64,000 nt of DNA from Nocardia cyriacigeorgica (GTDB lineage Bacteria; Actinomycetota; Actinomycetes; Mycobacteriales; Mycobacteriaceae), in assembly GCF_005863245.1 (NCBI RefSeq), contig NZ_VBUT01000002.1, forward strand, positions 310,001 through 374,000, written 5' to 3'. The notes beneath the pieces are model-generated. The model ran no database searches. It was not told the DNA's origin and saw nothing but the letters and a program-made list of their open reading frames with translations. The stretch's first letter is position 1; each line of letters opens with the position of its first letter. Below are positions 35,557 to 42,398 of this stretch, in pieces. The position numbers and the translations under genes were made by a program.

Positions 35557-36902
35557 AGCGGCCACACCTCCGGGTCGGGCCGGAAGCGCACGATGAGATA
35601 GCCGCCGTCGAGTTCGGCGGCGGCGACCGTGCACCGCCGCAACACCGGCGCCAGCCGCACCCGGCGCCTGACCCCGTCCGCTCCCACGATCAAATCGTCC
35701 TCCACTCGTCCCAGCCGCAACGTCGCCGGGTCGGCGACCGGCAGATGCATCCGCATCGCATACACCGAATGCAGCCCGGCGCCCGATTCCAAACGAACCT
35801 TCGGTTCGCCCGACCGTGTGCCGCCCTCCGCCGGATTGTTGCCCAGGACCGGGCCCGTGTCGAGTTCCGCGCCCGCACCGCGCGGCGCGCCGCCGGTGCG
35901 CGTCGCGAGCGAGGCGCCCTCGTCCACCGCGTACGACAGCGCCGCCAGCGAACCGACACCCACCGGTTCCGGCCCGGTGTGCGCGGCGACCAGCACCGGG
36001 ACCTCGGGCATCGCCCGGCGCAGCCCGGCGATCACATCGTGCTGTTCGGCGCGCCGATTCTGATACCAGTGCACCGCGGGATGCGCGGTGTCGGCAGGGC
36101 CGGTCGGTTCGGGCACCGCGGGCAGCACCTTGTTCACCACCACGGCGTCCAAGCGCAACCCCAGCAGCGCGGCCGCCGAACGCACCCGGGCGGATTCGGC
36201 GACCGCCACCCGCTCGGCGACCGTGATCAGGCGCGCCCCCGTGCGCTCATGGTCGGCCAGCAGATCACGCACCTCGGTCACCGCCGCCACGATGCGCTGG
36301 ACGGTCGTCGCCAGCACCACCCGGCGCAAATCGGTGCCGAGAGAACTCATCGCCCGCGCGTGCGGCGGCCACACCCGGTCCAGATAGCCGAGCAGAGTGT
36401 CGGGCGCGGTGACGATGCGCAGCATGTCGGCCGAGGGCGGGCAGTCGACCACGATGACGTCCCAGTCGTCCTCGCCCGCGTACTCGGCGATCTCCACCAG
36501 CATCAGCAGTTCCTGCACCCCGGGTAATCCGGTGAGCTCGGCCGGATCCAGCGCGCCGAGATCGAATCCGTGCTCATGGCCGGTATCGGCCGACAGCAGC
36601 CGTGTCACCTCACGGAACCGGTCCTCGAGCAGCGCAAGGGAATCGATCTCGATCACCTCGAGCCCCGGCACCACCGTGGTGATGCCCGCGACGGTGCCCG
36701 GATCGTGCGGGAAACGGAAACCGAGTGCGTCACCGAGCGAATGAGCCTGATCGAGCGAGGCGACCAGCACCCGGGAACCCGCGCGTGCGTAGGACATCGC
36801 GGTCGCGCAGGCCAGCGTGGTCTTGCCGACTCCGCCCTTGCCGATGAACAGCTCGACGCGGGTACGGTGGTCCCCGCCCCGGCCGGCGCCGTGCCCGGTC
36901 AG
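35553..36902 (-). CDS. ArsA/GET3-like P-loop ATPase with probable CTG start
   Basis: Without an upstream start the frame begins only at an ATG (36797) inside the P-loop region, which would remove the Walker A motif GKGGVGKTTLA. The intact P-loop is in frame upstream (ELFIGKGGVGKTTLACATA). The frame contains no ATG, GTG or TTG between the P-loop and the end of the preceding gene. A CTG at 36902 overlaps that stop as CTGA, mirroring the GTGA and ATGA overlaps downstream. This gives 449 residues. Other ArsA features: ASLDQAHSLGDALG, VVDCPPSADMLRIV (switch II), and VVVNKVLP. In mycobacteria this is Rv2184c. Client protein unknown. Confidence 0.8.
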   Translation of the reverse strand: MTGHGAGRGGDHRTRVELFIGKGGVGKTTLACATAMSYARAGSRVLVASLDQAHSLGDALGFRFPHDPGTVAGITTVVPGLEVIEIDSLALLEDRFREVTRLLSADTGHEHGFDLGALDPAELTGLPGVQELLMLVEIAEYAGEDDWDVIVVDCPPSADMLRIVTAPDTLLGYLDRVWPPHARAMSSLGTDLRRVVLATTVQRIVAAVTEVRDLLADHERTGARLITVAERVAVAESARVRSAAALLGLRLDAVVVNKVLPAVPEPTGPADTAHPAVHWYQNRRAEQHDVIAGLRRAMPEVPVLVAAHTGPEPVGVGSLAALSYAVDEGASLATRTGGAPRGAGAELDTGPVLGNNPAEGGTRSGEPKVRLESGAGLHSVYAMRMHLPVADPATLRLGRVEDDLIVGADGVRRRVRLAPVLRRCTVAAAELDGGYLIVRFRPDPEVWPL

Positions 36903-37336
36903 CCTTCGACCCGTTTCTTCAGCTCCTTCAACGCGGTATCGGTGATCACCTTCTCGGCTTTGCGTTTGAACATGCCGATCATCGGGATGTTCAGGTCCAC
37001 CGTGAGCTGATAGATCACCTCGGTGCCGCCGTCGGGCAGATCGACCAATTCATAGCTGCCGTCTTGGGCTTTCTGCAGGTCACCGCTGAGCAAGGTCCAG
37101 GTGACGGCCTTACCGTCCGGGCGCCAGGTGTAGGAGAGCACGTAGGTGTCCTTGACGACGCCGGCGTCGAGCACGAAGCGGGCGGTGCGGGCACGGCCGT
37201 CGGGACCGGATTCGAGCACCTCCACCGACTTCGCCGCCGACACCCACTCCGGGTAGGAGGCCAGATCGGCGATAACGGACATCACCTGCTGCGACGGGGC
37301 CGCGATGACGATCGATCTCTGGGTCCGGTCGGCCAT
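36899..37336 (-). CDS. SRPBCC/START-like lipid-binding protein
   Basis: A 145-residue single-domain SRPBCC protein (polyketide cyclase/START-like). It opens RTQRSIVIAAPSQQVMSVIADLASYPEWV, the conserved helix-grip start, with GVVKDTYVLSY, VTWTLLSGDLQKAQDGSYEL, and a C-terminal helix KAEKVITDTALKELKKRV. It is the homologue of Rv2185c (TB16.3). It likely binds a hydrophobic ligand. Its stop overlaps the CTG start of the ArsA-like ATPase. Its start has AAAGGA upstream. Confidence 0.88.
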   Translation of the reverse strand: MADRTQRSIVIAAPSQQVMSVIADLASYPEWVSAAKSVEVLESGPDGRARTARFVLDAGVVKDTYVLSYTWRPDGKAVTWTLLSGDLQKAQDGSYELVDLPDGGTEVIYQLTVDLNIPMIGMFKRKAEKVITDTALKELKKRVEG

Positions 37337-37393
37337 GACGGGGAACGGTTCCTTTCCGGCGACGATGCTGGCGATGAAACGTCAGGACGTGAG

Positions 37394-37765
37394 CTACGGG
37401 GCGACCCCGGCCGGGCGATCGGCCTCCAGCCGGGACTTCACCTCGAACGACATCTTCTTACCCGCGACCCGGCGCGCCCGATTGGCCTCGGCCAACTTGC
37501 GCGGCTCGATCGGGCGCGTCGGCTCGGCATGCAGGAAATAATGCAGGATCACCCCGTCCAGCGAGGGTTCCAGCCACACCTCCATGGTGCCGGTCAGCGC
37601 GCCGCTCACGGTCCAGCGGATTCCCTTGTCGCCACGGTCTTCTCGCACGTCCAACGTCAGGTCCGGCCACCAGCGCCGCCATCTGCCCGGCGCGGAGAGC
37701 AACTCACCGACCGCCGCGCCCGAGGCGGCGACGAACGTCTGATCTGCGACCTGGATACTGCTCAC
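37394..37765 (-). CDS. Second SRPBCC-like protein
   Basis: A 123-residue protein: VADQTFVAASGAAVGELLSAPGRWRRWWPDL at the start, TVSGALTGTMEVWLEPSLDGVILHYFLHAEP in the middle, and a basic helix RKLAEANRARRVAGKKMSFEV at the end, fitting a shortened SRPBCC (helix-grip) fold. It corresponds to Rv2186c. It heads the operon; GTG 37765 follows TAGTCT by seven bases. It lies 57 bases before the larger SRPBCC gene. A tandem pair of lipid-binding folds before an ATPase suggests handling of a hydrophobic substrate. Confidence 0.8.
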   Translation of the reverse strand: MSSIQVADQTFVAASGAAVGELLSAPGRWRRWWPDLTLDVREDRGDKGIRWTVSGALTGTMEVWLEPSLDGVILHYFLHAEPTRPIEPRKLAEANRARRVAGKKMSFEVKSRLEADRPAGVAP

Positions 37766-37772
37766 GCCGCTG

Positions 37773-37778
37773 AGACTA
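37773..37778 (-). promoter_or_regulatory. -10 box of the SRPBCC-ATPase-ROK operon
   Basis: TAGTCT on the minus strand, seven bases before GTG 37765. Confidence 0.55.
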
Positions 37779-37795
37779 CAGCGCGCCGCGAGCCC

Positions 37796-38923
37796 TCAGC
37801 TCAGCAGTTGGCGCAGGCGCGCGCCGAGGGTGTCCCAGCGCCACTGCTGTTCGACCCATTGGCGGCCGGCGGCGCCCATGCGGGCGGCGGCCTCGGGATC
37901 GGCCAGGATGCCGACGAGGGCGTCGACGATCTGGTCGATCTTGCGACCGTCGACGACGCGGCCGGTCTTGCCCTCGATGACGGTCTCCGGTGCGCCGCCG
38001 GACCGTCCGGCCACGACGGGGACACCGGACGCCGACGCCTCGAGATAGACGATGCCGAGGCCCTCGACGTCCAGCCCGGCGCCGCGGGTGCGGGCGGGCA
38101 TGGCGAAGACGTCGGCGAGGGTGTGGTGGGCGGCGAGCTCATCCGACCGCACCCGTCCGGTGAAGACGACGGAATCGGCGACGCCGAGCGCCTCGGCCAG
38201 GGCACGCAGCTTCTCCTCATACGGGCCGCCGCCCGCGATGACCAGCACCGCACCGTCCACCCGCTCCCGGATCTGCAGCATCGCCACGATCAGCGCGTCC
38301 TGGCCCTTGCGCGGCACCAGCCGCGACAGGCACAGGATCGTCGGCCGGTCGCCGAGGCCGTAGCGCTGCCGCAGCTCGGCGCGCGCGGCGGGATCGGGGC
38401 GGAAGACATCCGGGTCGACGCCCGGCGGCAGATACTCCAGCGCGGCATTCGGGCCGAACGCCGCGGAGAACCGGGCCCGGGTGTACTTGCTGACGTAGGT
38501 GACGACATCGGTCTGCTCACCGATCACCCGCAACGCCTGCCTGGCCGCCGGCAGCATCGACCAGCCGACCTCGTGCCCGTGCGTACTGGCCAGGATGCGT
38601 TCGGCACCCGCGCGGCGCAGCACCGGCGACATCAACGCCAACGGTGCCGCCGCCCCGAACCACACGGTGTCGCAGTTCTCGCTGCGCAACAGCTTCGCCG
38701 CGCGCCGCATCACCAGCGGGGTGGGCAGCATCAACGTGGTGGGATGGCGCACCACCTGGAATTTCTGCTCGGCATCGAACTTCACATGACTGTCGCCCCG
38801 CCACCGCGGCGCGTAGACGACCAGATCGTCCGGCGGCAGCTGCCCGGCCAATGCCTGCAGATACGACTGGATACCCCCGGGACGCGGCGGGAAATCATTG
38901 GTAACCAGCAGAGTTCGAGCCAT
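37796..38923 (-). CDS. pimB: GDP-mannose-dependent alpha-(1-6)-phosphatidylinositol monomannoside mannosyltransferase
   Basis: A 375-residue GT4 enzyme, homologue of PimB' (Rv2188c), which adds the second mannose to phosphatidylinositol mannoside on the cytoplasmic side of the membrane. Landmarks: LLVTNDFPPRPGGIQSYL, VWFGAAAPLALM, LASTHGHEVGWSMLPAARQ, LEYLPPGVDPDVFRPDP, CLSRLVPRKGQDALI, and the E-x7-E region DVEGLGIVYLEASASGVPV. ATG 38923 follows TAGGTT by seven bases. It begins a sequence of envelope genes reaching 41806. Confidence 0.96.
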   Translation of the reverse strand: MARTLLVTNDFPPRPGGIQSYLQALAGQLPPDDLVVYAPRWRGDSHVKFDAEQKFQVVRHPTTLMLPTPLVMRRAAKLLRSENCDTVWFGAAAPLALMSPVLRRAGAERILASTHGHEVGWSMLPAARQALRVIGEQTDVVTYVSKYTRARFSAAFGPNAALEYLPPGVDPDVFRPDPAARAELRQRYGLGDRPTILCLSRLVPRKGQDALIVAMLQIRERVDGAVLVIAGGGPYEEKLRALAEALGVADSVVFTGRVRSDELAAHHTLADVFAMPARTRGAGLDVEGLGIVYLEASASGVPVVAGRSGGAPETVIEGKTGRVVDGRKIDQIVDALVGILADPEAAARMGAAGRQWVEQQWRWDTLGARLRQLLS

Positions 38924-38930
38924 GCCCAAC

Positions 38931-38936
38931 AACCTA
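38931..38936 (-). promoter_or_regulatory. -10 box of a leaderless pimB' promoter
   Basis: TAGGTT on the minus strand, seven bases before ATG 38923, favouring this start over an ATG three codons upstream. Confidence 0.5.
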
Positions 38937-38983
38937 CTGTGTTCGATTTTGCGTCGCCTGCGGCGCCGCGTGTTCGCGGAGGT

Positions 38984-39991
38984 TCAGGCGCTTCTGGCAC
39001 GCAGCCAGGTTTGCCAGCCGCTGATCAGGTCCGCGCGGCTGGTGCCCAGGATTTCGCGCATGGCCGCGTCTTCGGAGGCGGGGGTTTGTGGCCCGGTGGC
39101 GAGGCGGCGGTACAGGGCGACGAGACCGGCGTCGTCGTGGGTGTCGGCGAGGTAGGCGCAGACCGACCAGGCCAGTTCGTAGGCGGTGGCGGCGTCGGGG
39201 CCGGTGAATTCGGGGTCGGCGGGGAGGTCGGCGGGGAGGGTGCCGGTGGCCAGGCGGGTGGCGAGGGTGGGGGCGATATCGGTGAACGAGTGGCCGAGCC
39301 CGCGGTGGGCGGCGTATTCGGCGAAACCTTCCAGCAACCATTGCGGGGAGCCGTCGACCGTCGCGGCCCTGGTGGCGACGTGGGTGAGTTCGTGGCGCAG
39401 CAGCGAGCGCAGGCCGCCGGGGTCGAGGCGGCGTCCGGCGTCGGGGCCGAAGACCACGCGCTGGCCGGTCGGCTGGGTGCCGGGGGTGAACGGATCCGAG
39501 ACCGTGGCGGCGGCGACTTCGCCGGGAAGGTCGGTGGTCGCGCGGACCAGAGCGGCGAATTCGGCGGGCGTGGAGGACACGACCACCACCGGCGACCGGG
39601 ACCAGTCCGGCCCCCACAGCTCGGTGACGGCGGCGCTCGCCGCAGCCAGCTCGTCGGCGAGGAGGTCGACTTCCCGCTGGTTCTGCGGATGCCCGGCGAC
39701 CAGCGCGGGCTGAGCGCCACCGGTGGGCACCTGCCTGGTCACCAGCGGACCGAACGGTTCGGTGATGCGCTGGATCTGCGCCAACCTGGCGTCACCGACC
39801 GTGGCCTGACCGGCCACCGGCGCCGTGGTCGTACCCGCCCGCGCCGCGCGCAACGGCGCCACCACCGAATCGGGAAGCAACAGCAGCGCGGCGCAGGTGC
39901 CGGTCAACAGCATCACCATCACGGTGGTGAGGCAGAACTCGAAGCGCCGTCGCTGCGACAGCCAGTCACGGACGCGCCGCACACCGTTCAT
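38984..39991 (-). CDS. Membrane-anchored gluzincin-like metallopeptidase (Peptidase MA-like)
   Basis: A 335-residue protein. One transmembrane helix near the N-terminus (FCLTTVMVMLLTGTCAALLLL) places the rest outside. The zinc motif HELTH sits in SLLRHELTHVATRAA, and WLLEGFAEYAA about 20 residues later supplies the third glutamate ligand, as in Peptidase_MA-like enzymes. The substrate is unknown. It lies seven bases after the RipA-like gene, so the two are probably one transcript: a zinc peptidase next to a cell-wall hydrolase. Confidence 0.82.
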   Translation of the reverse strand: MNGVRRVRDWLSQRRRFEFCLTTVMVMLLTGTCAALLLLPDSVVAPLRAARAGTTTAPVAGQATVGDARLAQIQRITEPFGPLVTRQVPTGGAQPALVAGHPQNQREVDLLADELAAASAAVTELWGPDWSRSPVVVVSSTPAEFAALVRATTDLPGEVAAATVSDPFTPGTQPTGQRVVFGPDAGRRLDPGGLRSLLRHELTHVATRAATVDGSPQWLLEGFAEYAAHRGLGHSFTDIAPTLATRLATGTLPADLPADPEFTGPDAATAYELAWSVCAYLADTHDDAGLVALYRRLATGPQTPASEDAAMREILGTSRADLISGWQTWLRARSA

Positions 39992-39997
39992 CGGTGC

Positions 39998-41035
39998 TCA
40001 GTATCGCCGAGCCGAGTGGTACGGCGTGGAACCCATGGGCGCGACGGCGACCGGCACACCGAAGGTGGAGGCGTGCAGCATCAGCCCGTTGCCCGCGTAG
40101 ATGCCGACGTGGGAAATGTCGGGATAGAAGAAGACGACGTCGCCGGGACGCAGATCTTCCTTGGCGACGGGCGTGCCGTAAGACGCCTGCGCCGAACTGG
40201 TGCGCGGCACATCCTTGCCGACCTGCTTGAACGCCCACTGCACCAGGCCGGAGCAGTCGAATTGGTCCGGGCCGGTGGCGCCCCAGACATAGGGGTCACC
40301 CACCCGGGTGAGCCCGGCGGCCAGTGCGCTGGTGCCGCTGCCGGGCACGAGACCGCGCAGCAGGGTGTCGCGGTCGAAGCCGGGTGGGAACGGCGATCCG
40401 GCCAGCGCGGATTTGTCCTGGGCCGACAGCGTGCCCCAGGCCTCGATGACCTGGGCGATGGCGCCCTGGAGGTCGGCGCGTTTGCGTTCGAGATCACCGC
40501 GCACGGCATCGGCCTTCTCGGCGGCGGTGCGGGCATTGTCGGCGGCGGTGCGCGCGGTGGTTTCGGCCGTGGTCGCCGCGTCGGTGGCCTTCTTGTATTG
40601 CTTCAGCTGCGTGGAGGTCTGGGTGGCCACCACATCGAGGGTGGACATCTGGTCGAGCAGCTGCTGCGGCGAATCGCTGACCAGCACCGAGAACAGGCGA
40701 TTGGTGCGCGCGCCCTGATAGGCCGCGATCGCGGTGCGGTCGATGACCGGCTGGAACTTGCGGACCTCGTTGCGTGCGGCGGTGACGGCGTCGGTGGCCG
40801 TGGCGAGCGTTGCTTCGGCGGCGCGCTGGGCGGCGAGTTTGGTGTCGAGGTCGGCCTGGGCGCCGAGCGCCTGCTGGTTGAGCTGCTCGGATTCGCGCGA
40901 CAGGTCGATCAACCGCTGCACGGCCGCGCTGGCGGTGGTGGGCATGGTGGCCGGGTCGGCGCTCACCGGACCGCCGCCGGGTAGCGCCACGGTGAGTAGT
41001 GCCGCCGTGATCGTCGCCCCTGCCAGGCGTTTCAT
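39998..41035 (-). CDS. NlpC/P60 peptidoglycan hydrolase with coiled coil (RipA-like)
   Basis: A 345-residue secreted protein, homologue of Rv2190c. Signal peptide (MKRLAGATITAALLTVALPG), then a long coiled-coil domain (about 30-205; SRESEQLNQQALGAQADL, AEATLATATDAVTAARNEV), then the C-terminal NlpC/P60 domain with catalytic Cys in FDCSGLVQWAF, His in DISHVGIYAG and the third residue in LMLHAS. It cleaves gamma-D-glutamyl-diaminopimelate bonds. ATG 41035 is chosen because the signal peptide starts there. The upstream region shares a 22-23-base element with the next NlpC/P60 gene. Confidence 0.93.
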   Translation of the reverse strand: MKRLAGATITAALLTVALPGGGPVSADPATMPTTASAAVQRLIDLSRESEQLNQQALGAQADLDTKLAAQRAAEATLATATDAVTAARNEVRKFQPVIDRTAIAAYQGARTNRLFSVLVSDSPQQLLDQMSTLDVVATQTSTQLKQYKKATDAATTAETTARTAADNARTAAEKADAVRGDLERKRADLQGAIAQVIEAWGTLSAQDKSALAGSPFPPGFDRDTLLRGLVPGSGTSALAAGLTRVGDPYVWGATGPDQFDCSGLVQWAFKQVGKDVPRTSSAQASYGTPVAKEDLRPGDVVFFYPDISHVGIYAGNGLMLHASTFGVPVAVAPMGSTPYHSARRY

Positions 41036-41099
41036 CCCTCGACTGCGGTGATCTGCTGCCACTGCCTGCCGTGCCCCGTTCTCGTGTGAAGCCGCGGAA

Positions 41100-41122
41100 A
41101 GGTCTCGATTAGGTTACGGAAC
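41100..41122. promoter_or_regulatory. Shared upstream element of the two NlpC/P60 genes, copy 1
   Basis: AGGTCTCGATTAGGTTACGG then AAC. It matches copy 2 at 41866-41887 with one substitution and one inserted base. It lies about 65 bases before ATG 41035. Confidence 0.6.
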
Positions 41123-41218
41123 GGCGACCTTCAGTGTCCAGTAGAGCACGAACCGATCACAGTCGCCGGACCGGCCGGGGCCCGCACCGTCGTGACGATG
41201 CGGGCCCCGGAGCTGCGG

Positions 41219-41806
41219 TCAGAAGCGGACGGCGCCCGCGACCGGCATGGAGGAGATCGGCGCGACGTGCACCGGGCTGCCGGCGGTGGAGGCGTGCACC
41301 ACGTTGCCGTTGCCGGCGTAGAGGCCGGAGTGGCCGCCGCCGTAGAACGACACCACGTCGCCGGGCTGGAGCTGGTCCATCGAGACCGGGGTGCCCGAGG
41401 CGAGCTGGGCGCCGCTGGTGCGTGGCACCTCGCGGCCGGCCTGGCGGTAGGACCACTGCACGAGGCCGGAGCAGTCGAAGGCGTTCGGGCCCGCGGCGCC
41501 GTAGACGTAGGGCGCGCCGATCTTGCTCATCGCGGCGTCGAGCGCGACCTCGCCGAGGGTCTTGGTCGGCGCGGTGAACGGCAGCGGCGCGGGGGCGGGG
41601 ATCTGCAGACCCGGCACGGCGGGCAGTCCGCCGGGGATCTGGTTGACGATGTTGTCCGGCACGTCGAAGGTGCCGACACCGGGGACGGTGACCGGTGCCG
41701 CCGCCGCGGGAGCGGCGGGAAGCAGGAACGCGCCGATGGTGGCAGCGCCGACGGCTCCGGCCGCAACGGCACGCTTGGCCTGTCGTTTGACGGTGGTGGA
41801 CGCCAT
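41219..41806 (-). CDS. Small secreted NlpC/P60 peptidoglycan hydrolase
   Basis: A 195-residue protein from ATG 41806, with GGGAG upstream. Signal peptide with basic N-region (TTVKRQAKRAVAAGAVGAA) and cleavage near PAAAA-PV. A Pro-rich linker follows, then the NlpC/P60 domain: APYVYGAAGPNAFDCSGLVQ with the catalytic Cys, GGGHSGLYAGNGNVVHAS with both His. No coiled coil. It is a RipB/RipD-size enzyme with likely housekeeping role in septum splitting. A separate promoter is likely, since the gap to the RipA-like gene is about 180 bases and each gene has its own copy of the shared element. Confidence 0.92.
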   Translation of the reverse strand: MASTTVKRQAKRAVAAGAVGAATIGAFLLPAAPAAAAPVTVPGVGTFDVPDNIVNQIPGGLPAVPGLQIPAPAPLPFTAPTKTLGEVALDAAMSKIGAPYVYGAAGPNAFDCSGLVQWSYRQAGREVPRTSGAQLASGTPVSMDQLQPGDVVSFYGGGHSGLYAGNGNVVHASTAGSPVHVAPISSMPVAGAVRF

Positions 41807-41865
41807 GATGCGGTACTCCCAATCTGCCTCACGACGCCGCACCGGGGTGGTGGGTCGGACCCGTG

Positions 41866-41887
41866 AGGTCTCGATGAGGTTACGAAC
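41866..41887. promoter_or_regulatory. Shared upstream element of the two NlpC/P60 genes, copy 2
   Basis: AGGTCTCGATGAGGTTACGA then AC, about 60 bases before ATG 41806; the same distance from the start as copy 1. A conserved promoter or 5' leader element. Confidence 0.6.
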
Positions 41888-42031
41888 CGATCACGGTGGT
41901 TTGTAAAGCCGCGAACAAGCGAAACGGCAATGGTCAACAATTCGGCGCGAGAAGCCTGCGATATGCGTCACAACAATCACGAAACGATAACGACGCGTTG
42001 ATTTCCGCATGAACGGGAAGCGTCACCAGGC

Positions 42032-42046
42032 GTTACTTGAAGTAAC
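42032..42046. promoter_or_regulatory. Palindrome GTTACTTGAAGTAAC
   Basis: Perfect 15-bp inverted repeat with a central G, followed directly by AGTAAC. GTAAC/GTCAC half-sites resemble recognition elements described for MtrA in actinobacteria, a regulator of cell-wall hydrolase genes; the match is by eye only. Confidence 0.4.
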
Positions 42047-42385
42047 AGTAACTGCGGCTGCGCGGTGGCTGAGACGCATTCCGCGCAGTTCACGGGACAT
42101 CGGCGCGAGGTAGCGGGGCGGTCGCGGGGTGTCGGACAGCGTGTCCGAGGCGTGGAGGAGGGCGGGAGGGCCTCCTGCCGCATGGCGTGAATCCGACACG
42201 CCCGGCGATTGATACCCACCGTGATTCTCTGTGAGCTACGCCGCTTTTACGCATCGAAGATCATTTCGGGGGTACCAAAACGAAAAGCCCGTCCGTGTAA
42301 TTCGGGTAATTCGCGCTGTTTTCCCGCACGCGCCGAGGCGAGGATCCTGCCCGCGAGCGGGGCGAAATCTGTCGGACCCCGGTCG

Positions 42386-42391
42386 TACGCT
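42386..42391 (+). promoter_or_regulatory. -10 box of a leaderless promoter for the exonuclease gene
   Basis: TACGCT seven bases before GTG 42399. Confidence 0.5.
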
Positions 42392-42398
42392 GCACGCC

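Larger units (their letters stand above)
41888..42398. other. Divergent intergenic region between nlpC/P60 and the exonuclease gene
   Basis: About 510 bases, less GC-rich than its surroundings. It holds GTCAC motifs (41966-41970 and 42022-42026), the palindrome at 42032-42046 and a -10 box for the exonuclease at its right end. I found no convincing gene. Confidence 0.5.

Noticed and set aside
37064..40984. A plus-strand open frame of 1306 codons
   Set aside because: It lies antisense to SRPBCC, pimB', peptidase and NlpC/P60 genes, all with clear families. Long antisense frames are expected at this GC content; the translation is Gly/Arg/His-rich without motifs.
41036..41960. c-di-AMP (ydaO-type) riboswitch before the NlpC/P60 genes
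   Set aside because: Such switches precede wall hydrolases in actinobacteria, but I could not read the conserved aptamer core here; the shared element is only about 23 bases. A covariance-model search would settle it.
42231..42398. N-terminal extension of the exonuclease from ATG 42231
   Set aside because: The extra 56 residues have no family match, and the GTG 42399 start has a -10 box at the leaderless distance.
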